From Catellatospora citrea (GTDB lineage Bacteria; Actinomycetota; Actinomycetes; Mycobacteriales; Micromonosporaceae): a stretch of DNA of 64,000 bases. A program made the translations under genes and the position numbers. Shown here one piece after another: positions 51,209 through 60,932 of the stretch. Location of the stretch: assembly GCF_003610235.1 (NCBI RefSeq), contig NZ_RAPR01000001.1, positions 8,370,001-8,434,000 of the forward strand, read 5' to 3'. Below the pieces are notes generated by a model. The model was not told where the DNA came from and did no database searches. It worked only from the letters and a program-made list of their open reading frames with translations. Within the stretch, counting starts at the first letter, position 1; each line of letters begins with the position of its first letter.

Positions 51209-52675
51209 CTAGGCGATCCGCCAGTGCTGGGCGTTGTTGTTCAGGCAGGTCCACTGGCGCACTTCCGCGCCGGGACTGGTGCCCCAGTTGTAGTCGTCCA
51301 GGCACAGGCCGCTGTGCCGGTTGACGAGCGTGACGTAGCCGCTGCCGGCGTCGACGGTGCGCCACTGCTGCACGGCCAGGCCGTTGCAGGTCCACTGCTG
51401 GACGGGTGAGCCAGCCGCGGTGCCCCAGTCCTTGTCGTCGAGGCACAGGCCGCTGTTGCGGTTGCTGATCTGGTAGTAGCCGTCGGCGAGCGGGGTGAGG
51501 TACCAGTCCTGCACCGTCGCGGTGCTGCAGGTCCACTGCCGCACCTCGGCCCCGGGCGTGGTCACGTGGTTGTAGTCGTCGAGGCAGAGGTTGCTGTGCC
51601 GGTTGCGGATCTCCACCGGCGTCGCGCCGGTCTCCCCGGACGGTCCGGGCTGGATGGCCGACAGCGACACCGGCACGCCCAGGTTGGGGGTGCCGTCGGC
51701 GTTCCAGGAGATCTTCTGCACGCGGGTGGTGCGGGTGGTGCCGCAGCCCTGCGACGCCGAGCTGTTGGCGTGGTACGCGATCCAGGTCTCGGTGCCGTCG
51801 GGTGAGGTGAAGAACGAGTGGTGGCCCGGCCCGTACACGCCGTTGGCGTCGTTGCGCTGGAAGATCGGATTGGCGGCCTTGGTCCACGAGGCCGCGGCCA
51901 GCGGGTCGCCGCCGCGATACTCGAGCATGCCGAGCTTGTAGTTCGGGCCGTTGCAGTGGCTGGCCGAGTACGTGATCCAGGTGCGGCCGTTGCGCTGCAA
52001 CGCGAACGCGCCCTCGTTCACCGCGCCGTTCTGGGTCTCCCAGGACAGCGTCGGCGCGGAGATGCGGGTGCCGTACGCCCCGGCCGTCCACGGGTTGGTC
52101 AGTGGGGAGATGTACAGCGACTGCAGGTTGTCGCTCGGGTGGAACGCCGAGAACATGACGTAGTTCGCGCCGTTGAGCTTGAGGATCGCGGCGTCGATGG
52201 CCCAGCCGTTGTTGGGCATCAGGTTGAGGATGCCCCGGATGGTGTACGGGCCCAGCGGATCCGTCCCGGCGCTCTCGGCGACGTGCGTGCGCCGCGCGCC
52301 GCCGCTCTGCTCGACGGAGTAGTACAGGTACCACCGATTGTTGATCATTTCGAGGTGCGGCGCCCACATGGTCGTCCCGCCGGTGCGCACGACGACCTGC
52401 TCGGGAGCCCCGCGCAGCGCCGAGATGGTCCGCGCCCGGCGCATCACCACGTCGGACGACCACGTGGTGGCGACGTAGTAGTAGTAACCGTTGTAGTAGG
52501 TCAGCGTCGGGTCGCCGCTGTTGGGCACGTCGACGGCCGGGTTGCGGAACGTCGGGCCAGGCGCGGCGTCGGCCCGCCCGGGGTGCACGACGACCGCCAT
52601 GGACACGCCGAGCAGGGCGGCTACGACAATGGACAGCGCCCGCCTGGTGAGGGCACGTGGCCAGGTCAGCAACAT
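51209..52675 (-). CDS. Secreted GH43 glycosidase with C-terminal ricin-type (CBM13) lectin domain
   Basis: 488 residues from ATG 52675 (AAGGAG upstream); ATG 52696 is an alternative that overlaps the upstream stop. Signal peptide to about 38. GH43 five-bladed propeller about 42-345, with the three acidic residues in NSGDPTLTYY (Asp55, base), WAIDAAILK and AVNEGAFALQR (acid). C-terminal beta-trefoil about 360-488 with three repeats of SxLCLDDYNxxT and QxW motifs (VRQWTC, VQQWTC, VRQWTC), binding sugars. Probably an arabinofuranosidase or arabinanase/xylosidase. Third gene of a three-GH43 operon. Confidence 0.88.
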   Translation of the reverse strand: MLLTWPRALTRRALSIVVAALLGVSMAVVVHPGRADAAPGPTFRNPAVDVPNSGDPTLTYYNGYYYYVATTWSSDVVMRRARTISALRGAPEQVVVRTGGTTMWAPHLEMINNRWYLYYSVEQSGGARRTHVAESAGTDPLGPYTIRGILNLMPNNGWAIDAAILKLNGANYVMFSAFHPSDNLQSLYISPLTNPWTAGAYGTRISAPTLSWETQNGAVNEGAFALQRNGRTWITYSASHCNGPNYKLGMLEYRGGDPLAAASWTKAANPIFQRNDANGVYGPGHHSFFTSPDGTETWIAYHANSSASQGCGTTRTTRVQKISWNADGTPNLGVPVSLSAIQPGPSGETGATPVEIRNRHSNLCLDDYNHVTTPGAEVRQWTCSTATVQDWYLTPLADGYYQISNRNSGLCLDDKDWGTAAGSPVQQWTCNGLAVQQWRTVDAGSGYVTLVNRHSGLCLDDYNWGTSPGAEVRQWTCLNNNAQHWRIA

Positions 52676-52692
52676 GGTCACTCCTTGGGTCG

Positions 52693-54156
52693 TCATTCGA
52701 GCACGAAGGTGGCGTCGGCGCGCCCGACGGTGTCGGTGGCCGTCTGGACGTACAGCAGGTAGTTGCTGTGCCGCAGGTAGCGGCCGGCGTTGGCCGACGA
52801 CTCGAACGACACCGCCGACGAGCTCGCCAGGCCCGCCCGCTGGAAGAAGCTCGCGTCGGCGCGGAACGCCGCCGAGCCGTCGTTGCGGTCCACCCACGCC
52901 TCGCCGTTGGTGCGCTGACGCAGGTAGTAGCCGGGGAAGTTGGTCGACTCCAGCGAGACGGTGCCGCCGCCGTTGAGCCCGGCGACGATCCGGAACTGGG
53001 AGTCGGCCAGGTTGGTGACGTTGGTGTCGATGCGGGCCCGGTACTCCCAGTGGCGCACGAAGCGGTCCGGGAAGTTGTAGGACTTCAGCCGCACCGGGTG
53101 TGCGCCGTCGGGGATCGGGATGCCGAAGTTCGGGGTGCCGTCGGCGTTCCAGTACAGCTTCTGCAGGCGGGTTCGCCGGTTCGGGTCGTTGAGCGGATCA
53201 CCGCTGATGTCCCGGTAGTTGCGGTCGTGGTAGACCAGGATGTCGCTGGCCCCGTCCTCGGACACGGTGAACGAGTTGTGGCCCGGGCCCCACTGCCCGG
53301 TGGCGGAGTTGCTGGCGAACACCGGGTTCGCCGACTTGGTCCAGGACGACGCGCTGAGCAGGTTGCTGCCCGCCGTCGCGGTGAGCATGCCCAGGCAGTA
53401 GTTGGCGTCGGTGGCGCTGGCCGAATAGGTCATGAACAGCTTGCCGTTGCGCTGGATGACGGTCGGCCCCTCGGCCACCTTGTAGCCGCGGGTCTCCCAG
53501 GCCAGCGTGGGTATCGTGAGGCGGGTGGTCGCGCCGGTGATGGTCCACGGATTGGCCAGCCGGGCGATGTAGAGGTTGGTGTTGGTGGCGATGCCGGGTT
53601 CGGCCTGCGCCCAGGTCAGGTAGCGCACGCCGCCGGCGACGAAGGTGGACGCGTCGAGCGAGAACGTCTCCCACGGGGTGCGGATCTGGCCCTTCTCGGC
53701 CCAGCTCGCGGTGAGCGGGTTCGCGCCGGTGCCCTCCAGGACGTACATCCTGATCGCCCAGACGTCGTTGGTCGCGCCGGCGGCGAAGTAGACGTACCAC
53801 TTGCCGTCGATGAAGTGGATCTCCGGGGCCCAGATGTGCGCGCCCATGATGCCGCTGGAGTGCTTGCGCCAGATCACCGTCTCCGGAGCGCTGGACAGGC
53901 CCTGCAGGGTGGTGGCCCGGCGCAGGATGATGCGGTCGTACTCGGGCACCGTGGCGGTGAAGTAGTAGTAGCCGTCGGTGTGCTTGTAGATCTGCGCGTC
54001 GGCGCGCTGGTTGACCAGCGGGTTGGTGTAGTTCACCGCGGGCGCGGCCGAGGCGGCGGGCACGTGCAGGCCGGTGGCGGCCAGCGCGCACAGCGCCGTC
54101 ATGGCGGCGAACCGCCACCAGCGCCGCATCACGTTTCTCTCGGGGAGCGGGGGCAT
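52693..54156 (-). CDS. Secreted GH43 glycosidase with C-terminal AbfB (CBM42) domain
   Basis: 487 residues from ATG 54156; ATG 54129 would place the signal peptide MRRWWRFAAMTALCALAATG at the very start and is equally possible. GH43 about 38-330: NQRADAQIYKHTDGYYYF (Asp base), FSLDASTFV, YKVAEGPTVIQRNGK (acid). C-terminal about 350-487 is an AbfB arabinose-binding trefoil (LKSYNFPDRFVRHWEYRARI, STNFPGYYLRQRTNGEAW, SSANAGRYLRHSNYLLYV). Likely releases arabinose from arabinan or arabinoxylan. Only 13 bp after the first GH43 gene. Confidence 0.88.
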   Translation of the reverse strand: MPPLPERNVMRRWWRFAAMTALCALAATGLHVPAASAAPAVNYTNPLVNQRADAQIYKHTDGYYYFTATVPEYDRIILRRATTLQGLSSAPETVIWRKHSSGIMGAHIWAPEIHFIDGKWYVYFAAGATNDVWAIRMYVLEGTGANPLTASWAEKGQIRTPWETFSLDASTFVAGGVRYLTWAQAEPGIATNTNLYIARLANPWTITGATTRLTIPTLAWETRGYKVAEGPTVIQRNGKLFMTYSASATDANYCLGMLTATAGSNLLSASSWTKSANPVFASNSATGQWGPGHNSFTVSEDGASDILVYHDRNYRDISGDPLNDPNRRTRLQKLYWNADGTPNFGIPIPDGAHPVRLKSYNFPDRFVRHWEYRARIDTNVTNLADSQFRIVAGLNGGGTVSLESTNFPGYYLRQRTNGEAWVDRNDGSAAFRADASFFQRAGLASSSAVSFESSANAGRYLRHSNYLLYVQTATDTVGRADATFVLE

Positions 54157-54169
54157 GTCCGGGGTCCTC

Positions 54170-55567
54170 TCAGTAGCCGAGCTGGAAGGTGGCGTCGGCC
54201 CGGTCGGCGGCGGGCGAGCCGGTGCCGAGCACGTCGATGCGCAGCAGGTAGTTGCTGTGGCGCAGGTAGCGGTCGGGGAAGTTGTGCGAACGGAACGAGG
54301 CCCAGCCGCTGTTGGCCAGGCCCGCGGTGCGGACGAAGGTCGCGTCGGCGGCGAACAGCGCGGTGCCGTCGTTGGCGGCGAGCCCGACCACGTAGCCGCT
54401 GTGGCGCAGGTAGTTGCCGGGGAGGTTGACCGACTCGAACGACACCCCGGCCGAGTCGGCCAGGCCGGGCCGCAGCCGCCACTGGCTGTCGGCGTACGGG
54501 TCGAACGGGTACGGGTCGATGCGCCCGACCCTGCTCGCGTGGCGGATCAGCCGGTCCGGGAAGTTGTAGGACTTGATCCGGTTCCAGGTGGGCGCGCCCC
54601 AGCGGGCGAGCAGGTTGGCGTGCTCGGTGGCGGTGATCGCCGCGATGGTGGCGTGTTTGGCGTTCAGCGGCTGGGTGTACGCCGCCTTGTCCAGCGCCGT
54701 CCAGGCGTTCGCGTTGACGTCGCCGCTGCGCCAGACGTAGAACTCGCCGTTGACGGGGCTGTAGGAGTCGCCCCACAGCCACCACTCGTTGCGGTCGTTG
54801 GCTTTGACCACGATCGGCGCCTCGATGCCGCCGTTGACCATGCCGCTGGTGTACGTGCTGAAGCTGTTGGGGTTGAGGGTGGCCGAGCGGGCTCCGTAGA
54901 GCCGGCCGTCGGCGAGGTTCTTGTAGTACAGGTAGTTCGTGCCGCCGCCCAGGTGCATGGTGGCGTCGAGGACGTTGAAGCCGGGGTCGAAGAACACCTG
55001 CGCCGTGCCGACGTTCACGAAGTCGCTGGTGTAGTTGACCATGAACACGTCGCGGGTGCCGTTGTGGGCCGAGTAGATGATGCCGTACTGGCCGCGCGCG
55101 TTGTCCCAGAACGCCTCCGGCGCCCAGGTGTGCGTGTTCATGGTGTGCATCCGGACCCGCCGGTATCCGGTGAAGCTGCGCAGGTCGACCGAGTCCCAGA
55201 CGTGGATGTACTGGTTCGGCTGGGTGAAGTCGGTGCCGGCGAGGTCGGTGGCCAGCACTACGAACGTGTCGTCGCGCTTGCGCAGGATGAACGGGTCGCG
55301 CAGGCCGCCGGTGCCGGCGGTGGGCGTGACCACGGGGTTGTTCTGGTTGAGCGGGGTCCAGTTCAGGCCGTCGGTGCCGACGGCCAGGTGCAGGCCGTAG
55401 TTGTTGGCCAGCCGGTTGGGCGACTCGGTGAAGTAGCCCATCACGTAGCCGGTCAGCGGCCCGGCGGCCTGGGCGGGGGAGCCGGCGGCGGCGAGGGCCA
55501 GCCCGCCGGTCGCGGTGGCCGCGGCCGTGGACAGCAGGCCGGTCAGCAGCTCGCGTCTGGTGGTCAT
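54170..55567 (-). CDS. Secreted GH43 glycosidase with C-terminal AbfB (CBM42) domain, Tat-type signal
   Basis: 465 residues from ATG 55567 (GGAAGGA upstream); the longer frame is Pro/Ala-rich non-coding sequence. TTRRELLTGLLSTAAATATG is a twin-arginine-like signal. GH43: GGLRDPFILRK (Asp base), NVLDATMHLGG, GGIEAPIVVKAND (acid). C-terminal AbfB trefoil about 330-465 (KSYNFPDRLIRHASRVGRI, SVNLPGNYLRHSGYVVG, SHNFPDRYLRHSNYLLRI). Layout matches exo-1,5-alpha-L-arabinofuranosidases of GH43 with CBM42. First gene of the operon; a LacI-type operator lies 150 bp upstream. Confidence 0.88.
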   Translation of the reverse strand: MTTRRELLTGLLSTAAATATGGLALAAAGSPAQAAGPLTGYVMGYFTESPNRLANNYGLHLAVGTDGLNWTPLNQNNPVVTPTAGTGGLRDPFILRKRDDTFVVLATDLAGTDFTQPNQYIHVWDSVDLRSFTGYRRVRMHTMNTHTWAPEAFWDNARGQYGIIYSAHNGTRDVFMVNYTSDFVNVGTAQVFFDPGFNVLDATMHLGGGTNYLYYKNLADGRLYGARSATLNPNSFSTYTSGMVNGGIEAPIVVKANDRNEWWLWGDSYSPVNGEFYVWRSGDVNANAWTALDKAAYTQPLNAKHATIAAITATEHANLLARWGAPTWNRIKSYNFPDRLIRHASRVGRIDPYPFDPYADSQWRLRPGLADSAGVSFESVNLPGNYLRHSGYVVGLAANDGTALFAADATFVRTAGLANSGWASFRSHNFPDRYLRHSNYLLRIDVLGTGSPAADRADATFQLGY

Positions 55568-55716
55568 GGTGGTCCTTCCGGTGGGAACGGGGTGCCCGCG
55601 GCGCGGCCGGGCGGCTGGGGGTGCGGGCACACGTGTGATCGGGGCCGGAGCCGTCGGCACCGGTCCTGATGGGGCGGGAGGCATTCGTGTTGTCGTGGTT
55701 GTGGCGATCTGCTTCT

Positions 55717-55730
55717 TGTTAGCGCTCACA
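55717..55730. promoter_or_regulatory. LacI-family operator upstream of the GH43 operon
   Basis: TGTTAGCGCTCACA, a near-perfect 14-bp palindrome with central AGCGCT, the form bound by LacI/GalR-type sugar repressors. A second half-site CGCTCACA is at 55919-55926. No LacI gene is in the window. Apart from these and the promoter at 56005, the gap 55568-56082 has no recognisable gene. Confidence 0.65.
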
Positions 55731-56004
55731 TTCGTGGCCGCAGTGCGGCGTCGTCGGAGATGGACGGTCACCGCAGGGATCGGAGCCTGCGGGTGCGTGA
55801 ACGGGCGTTGCGCCAGTGCCACGACGCTGGGTGGCTGCGGTGTTCCCAACCCTGCCCGGAGATCGGTGTTCGACGATCCCGGGCGCGCCGTGGATCTGAG
55901 GTTAGGGCGTCAGGCGAACGCTCACAAGGGTTGTCCGTCATCTTCCCGAAACTTTATCGCCAGTCGATCTTGGTGGTCGAATGCGCACGGCGTCGCGTCG
56001 GTGC

Positions 56005-56033
56005 TTGCATGAAATATGCCCCTTTCGTATAAG
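56005..56033 (+). promoter_or_regulatory. Promoter of the P450 gene
   Basis: TTGCAT (56005-56010), 17-base spacer, TATAAG (56028-56033), close to the housekeeping consensus, about 45 bp before the start codon. Confidence 0.65.
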
Positions 56034-56082
56034 ATCGCCGAGTTTGTGCAGCTCAGAGGCTTGCGATCGAAGTGGGGAACGT

Positions 56083-57333
<1,251 letters not shown>

Positions 57334-57340
57334 CGGAGGA

Positions 57341-57661
57341 TCAGCTCGCGACGATGTGTTCGCCGAGCTTGTCCAGCCAGTGGCGCTCCGGCTCCAGGAA
57401 GGCGAAGAGCCGTTCGAAGTCGGCGTAGTCGGTGGCGGTGATGGATATCTGCTGTGCGTCGATCGCGGCGGCGAGCCCGGCGACCGCGAGGCCCCACTCG
57501 CCGCCCTGGGCCAGTGAGCCCAGGTAGCGCAGGGTGCGCTCGTCGACCCGGCTGCCGAACCGGCCGACGACGTCACGGGCCAGTGCGGTGAATGCGCGGT
57601 AGCGCTCGACGTCCATCAGCTGGGAGTCCTCACTACGCCAGGCCCGCTCTCGGGCAGCCAT
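57341..57661 (-). CDS. Small acidic protein, possibly MafI-like immunity protein
   Basis: 106 residues from ATG 57661 with GGGGAGGG upstream. VERYRAFTALARDVVGRFGSRVDERTLRYLGSLAQGGEWGLAVAGLAAAIDAQQISITATDYADFERLF is all-helical with a GEWGLAV core, similar in pattern to MafI-type immunity proteins. No polymorphic toxin gene is next to it. Identification is tentative. Its stop is 8 bp from the P450 stop. Confidence 0.5.
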   Translation of the reverse strand: MAARERAWRSEDSQLMDVERYRAFTALARDVVGRFGSRVDERTLRYLGSLAQGGEWGLAVAGLAAAIDAQQISITATDYADFERLFAFLEPERHWLDKLGEHIVAS

Positions 57662-57895
57662 CTCGCCCTCCCCGACCGCGGCTCGTCGGCAAGCTATCAC
57701 GCAGTCACTGCCGGTGTTGTCTCATCGCGGTTCAGGGCCCGACATAGGACGACTCTGCGCGCCAGTCGGCCGGTGCTCGAGATCTTGGAGATCGTGCCGT
57801 GGCTCGCGTCCGCGACGCGCTGGTGGCAGGCCGGGTCCGCAGGTGGATATGGTCGGCGGGCACCAAGCGACGTCTGTGCAGTGGCCTGGATCACA

Positions 57896-57923
57896 GGAAC
57901 TCGTGCGGCTCGCCGGACAGAGA
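57896..57923 (+). promoter_or_regulatory. ECF promoter candidate upstream of sigma gene
   Basis: GGAACTCG (57896-57903), 13 bases, ACAGAGA (57917-57923), with the start codon 8 bp on, so the transcript would be nearly leaderless. The same pair with the same spacing precedes the lipoprotein gene at 59348-59375. Confidence 0.5.
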
Positions 57924-57930
57924 AGTGGTC

Positions 57931-58554
57931 ATGGAGTCGAGTCTGCGCGCCCGGATCAGGGCGGGTGATGCGAGCGCGTTCGCCGAGCTGTTCGACCAGT
58001 ACGCGCGGTCGGTCTACAACCACGCGTTCCGGCTCACCGCCGACTGGTCCACCGCCGAGGACGTCATGGCCGCCACGTACCTGCAGGCCTGGCGTTCCCG
58101 GGAGCGGATCAGCGACGACGGCGGGTCGCTGCGGCCGTGGCTGCTCGGCATCGCCACCAACGAGGCGCGCAACCACACCCGCAGCAACCGCCGCTACCGT
58201 GCGGCGGCGTCGGCGCTGCACGCGGCCGAGTTCACCGCGCCCGACCACGCCGACGAGGTGGCCGGGCGGCTCGACGACAGCGGCCGGATCACCGCCGCGA
58301 TCGACGCGCTCGCGTCCCTGCGGCGCCAGGAGCGCGAGGTGATCACGCTGTGCCTGTGGGAGGGCCTGGACTACGAGTCGGCGGCGCAGGCATTGGGCGT
58401 TCCGGTCGGCACCGTGCGGTCCCGTCTTTCGCGGGCCCGGACCAAACTGCGGCAGCTCGTCGACGAGAGACCGCGGCCGGCACGGAACCCGGCCGGTCCT
58501 GCCGGACAGATGAAGGACAACACCGTTCGTCTGGCAGAGGAGGGCCACCGATGA
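57931..58554 (+). CDS. ECF RNA polymerase sigma factor
   Basis: 207 residues from ATG 57931 (GTG 57925 also possible). Region 2: AFAELFDQYARSVYNHAFRLTADWSTAEDVMAATYLQAWRSRERI; region 4: DALASLRRQEREVITLCLWEGLDYESAAQALGVPVGTVRSRLSRARTKLRQL. C-terminal tail of about 30 residues. ATGA overlap with the next gene couples it to a membrane-anchored partner. Likely recognises the GGAACTCG/ACAGA motif found upstream of itself and of the lipoprotein gene. Confidence 0.88.
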   Translation: MESSLRARIRAGDASAFAELFDQYARSVYNHAFRLTADWSTAEDVMAATYLQAWRSRERISDDGGSLRPWLLGIATNEARNHTRSNRRYRAAASALHAAEFTAPDHADEVAGRLDDSGRITAAIDALASLRRQEREVITLCLWEGLDYESAAQALGVPVGTVRSRLSRARTKLRQLVDERPRPARNPAGPAGQMKDNTVRLAEEGHR

Positions 58555-59327
58555 AGCACCCGCCGCTGGATCCGTCCGAGTGGGCGGAGCTCGCCGAGCT
58601 GCTGCCCGACCCCGGCCAGCGTGAGCTGCCGCCGGGACGCCACGAGCAACACCGCGCGCGCCTGTTGTCGGCGATCACCGAGCCCGAGCGTGCCGCCGTC
58701 CCGGCTCGCCGGACGCCCCGGTGGAGCCTGCTGCGGCCCGCGCTGGCGACGGCCGCGCTGGTCGCCGTCGCGGGCACGGTCGCGGCGGTGATCGCGACCG
58801 GCGGCGGCGACGACCCCGTGGTGGCGATCCCCGCGCCGGGCGCCTCCACCCCGACCGCGGAACCCACCGGCGGCGGTGTGACCGCCAAGATCCGGGCGTA
58901 CGGCACCGTCCGCCAGCTCACCGACACCGCCGACCTGGTGGTGCGCGGCGACGTGCTGCGCGTCGACGGCGCCGGGGCCGACCGCACTGCGGTGTTCGGC
59001 GTCGCCGAGGTCCTCTACCGGCTGCCCCGGCTGCCCGCGACCGCGGTCGTCACGCTGCGACTGCCAGAGCTGTCGATGATGTCGCGCCTGGAGGCAGGGC
59101 AGCACACGGTCCTCTACCTGAGCGCCGACGACCCGCAGGCGGCCGTGCCCGTCTACACCCCGCTCAGCGGAGACTTCGGCGTCTTCGACGTCGCGGGCGA
59201 CACCGCCACGGCGCGGTCGTCCGCGTTCTCGGTGACGGGCCTGCGGGAGGAGGACGCGACCGCCCGCGCCCGCAGGTTCACCGCCACGCTGGCGGAGCTG
59301 CGTACGCTCGCCCGCGAACGCGGCTGA
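58551..59327 (+). CDS. Membrane-anchored partner of ECF sigma factor
   Basis: 258 residues. Cytoplasmic N-terminus about 1-60 (LDPSEWAELAELLPDPGQRELPPGRHEQHRARLLSAI), one helix about 63-85 (PALATAALVAVAGTVAAVIA), then an extracytoplasmic domain KIRAYGTVRQLTDTADLVVRGDVLRV ... LEAGQHTVLYLSADDP ... YTPLSGDFGVFDVAGDTA. The topology and the overlap with the sigma gene suggest an anti-sigma-type regulator, but no HxxxCxxC zinc motif is present. The outer domain is clearly related to the next lipoprotein. Confidence 0.72.
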   Translation: MKHPPLDPSEWAELAELLPDPGQRELPPGRHEQHRARLLSAITEPERAAVPARRTPRWSLLRPALATAALVAVAGTVAAVIATGGGDDPVVAIPAPGASTPTAEPTGGGVTAKIRAYGTVRQLTDTADLVVRGDVLRVDGAGADRTAVFGVAEVLYRLPRLPATAVVTLRLPELSMMSRLEAGQHTVLYLSADDPQAAVPVYTPLSGDFGVFDVAGDTATARSSAFSVTGLREEDATARARRFTATLAELRTLARERG

Positions 59328-59347
59328 GAAATTGTTCGGGAGATTCG

Positions 59348-59375
59348 GGAACTCGGTGGCCGGGACGCACAGATA
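59348..59375 (+). promoter_or_regulatory. ECF promoter candidate upstream of lipoprotein gene
   Basis: GGAACTCG (59348-59355), 13 bases, ACAGATA (59369-59375). Copy of the motif before the sigma gene. About 70 bp of leader follow, including a 19-codon frame from ATG 59377 whose reality is doubtful. Confidence 0.5.
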
Positions 59376-59445
59376 CATGGCGAAAGCAGCGCCGTGGTCC
59401 GGGCGGGAACCGCACGGATCGGCGCCGAGACGCTAGGAGCGTTCC

Positions 59446-60051
59446 ATGGCAAGGATCGACCACCCCCACCGCACCCGCGCTCTCGCGGCGGCCGCGGCCC
59501 TGCTCGCCGCGGCCGGGCTGGCCGCCTGCAGCGCCGACCCGGCCACCCCGGCGGCGGCCCCGGCCACCAGCGCGGCCGCCGCGCCGAGCGAGCCCGCCGC
59601 CCCGCCGATCAAGGGCAAGCTGCGCGGGTTCACCACGGTCAAGGACCTGACCGCCGCCGCCGACCTCGTCGCCCGCGGCCAGGTCGAGGCGACCGGGTTC
59701 CGGGTCGACGAGGTGCTGCGCGCCGCGAACGGAGCCTCCGCCAAGGCCGGCGACCGGATCACCCTCACCGGTCTGAACGGGCAGGTCGTCGACATGGCCA
59801 ACATGTCGAAGCTGGAGGCGGGCCAGACGGTCGTGCTCTACCTGGCCAAGGACGCGGCCGCGGACGCGTACGCCACGCTCAGCGGTGACTTCGGCGTGTT
59901 CGACGTGACCGGCTCCGACGACGCGGCCGCCGTGACGACGCGCTCGCAGGCGATGGCGGTCAGCGGCCTGCTCGCCGAGGACCCGGCCGCGTCCGGCAAG
60001 GGTTTCCGCACCACGCTCGGCCAGCTGCGCGCCGTCGCCGCCCAGGCCTAG
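59446..60051 (+). CDS. Lipoprotein sharing the outer domain of the sigma partner
   Basis: 201 residues, ATG with TAGGAG upstream. Lipoprotein signal LAAAAALLAAAGLAAC. Mature domain KLRGFTTVKDLTAAADLVARGQV ... LEAGQTVVLYLAKDAAADAYATLSGDFGVFDVTGSDDAAAVTTRSQAMAVSGLL (partly quoted) aligns along its length with the outer domain of the preceding membrane protein; SGDFGVFDV is identical. Probably controlled by the same sigma factor. May sense, bind or compete for the same ligand or partner. Confidence 0.75.
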   Translation: MARIDHPHRTRALAAAAALLAAAGLAACSADPATPAAAPATSAAAAPSEPAAPPIKGKLRGFTTVKDLTAAADLVARGQVEATGFRVDEVLRAANGASAKAGDRITLTGLNGQVVDMANMSKLEAGQTVVLYLAKDAAADAYATLSGDFGVFDVTGSDDAAAVTTRSQAMAVSGLLAEDPAASGKGFRTTLGQLRAVAAQA

Positions 60052-60056
60052 TGGCA

Positions 60057-60096
60057 GCCTGCGGGAACGGCGCGTGCCGGCGCCGTTCCCGCAGGC
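60057..60096 (+). terminator. Hairpin after the lipoprotein gene
   Basis: 17-bp perfect arms (60057-60073 and 60080-60096, GCCTGCGGGAACGGCGC) with a 6-base loop, 5 bp past the stop. Confidence 0.75.
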
Positions 60097-60151
60097 GCGG
60101 TCCGGCCTCGGGCCGGTGCGCAGGCACACCGGCCCGCACTGCCGCGCCGGA

Positions 60152-60919
60152 TCAATCGGCGAAGACGCGGGCCTCGGCGTCGGCGACGACCTCGTCCGGG
60201 GTCGGCGGGGTCAGCAGGTAGCGCACGATCGTGTCGCCGCTCGGGTCGCCGGTCGTCCGGCACCGGTCGACCGCCTCCTGCACGTCGTAGCGGGTCTCGC
60301 GCAGTTCGACGTCGGGCCCCAGGAGTGCCCAGTATGCCGTGCCGGGTGCGCCAAGGTGGTAGGGCAGGCCGACACTGCCGGGGTTGACGCTGCGCCGCCC
60401 GGCGACCTGGCGGTCGAACTGCACGTGGGTGTGCCCGGTGACGATCACCTGCGCGGCGACGTCGCGGGACAGCTCGGCGAAGCGCTCCTCGGACGTCCGC
60501 GGGGTCACGCACTCGGTGTCGTCGCGCGGCGAGCCGTGGCAGAACAGCACCTCGCCCAGGCCGGCCACCTCTACGACGACGCTGAGCGGGAACGTCGCCA
60601 GGAACTCGACCGCCTCGGGCGTGTGCTGCCGGACCATCCACGGATCACGCGGCCGGGTGTGCTCGCGTTCGCCGCGGGCCAGCTCGACGACGGCGCGGTC
60701 GGCGTTGCCGCGTACGAACACCGCCCGCCGTCCCAGCTCCTGCACCAGGTCGACAGTGGTCTGCGGCTCGGGTCCCCAGCTCAGGTCGCCCGGGAACACG
60801 ATCAGGTCGACGCCGACGGCGGCGACCTCGTCGAGCACGGCGAGCAGCGCGGGCACGTTGCCGTGCACATCGGCCAGGACCGCGACCCGCGACACCGGGC
60901 CAAGGCGAGCAGTCGTCAC
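60152..60919 (-). CDS. Metallophosphoesterase (YfcE/calcineurin-like)
   Basis: 255 residues from GTG 60919 (AGGA upstream). Metal motifs VLADVHGNVPAL, FPGDLSWGP, VRGNADRAVVE, LFCHGSPRDD, VIVTGHTHVQFDRQVAG, then RRSVNPGSVGLPYHLG. Small single-domain phosphodiesterase or phosphatase of unknown substrate. Converges on the lipoprotein gene. Only 13 bp downstream of the FAD oxidoreductase stop, so the two may be cotranscribed. Confidence 0.88.
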   Translation of the reverse strand: MTTARLGPVSRVAVLADVHGNVPALLAVLDEVAAVGVDLIVFPGDLSWGPEPQTTVDLVQELGRRAVFVRGNADRAVVELARGEREHTRPRDPWMVRQHTPEAVEFLATFPLSVVVEVAGLGEVLFCHGSPRDDTECVTPRTSEERFAELSRDVAAQVIVTGHTHVQFDRQVAGRRSVNPGSVGLPYHLGAPGTAYWALLGPDVELRETRYDVQEAVDRCRTTGDPSGDTIVRYLLTPPTPDEVVADAEARVFAD

Positions 60920-60932
60920 ACCGCCGATCCTG

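Noticed and set aside
49704..52463. Minus-strand 919-codon frame across rho and a GH43 gene
   Set aside because: Runs antisense through rho and then out of frame through the GH43 gene, so it cannot be one protein.
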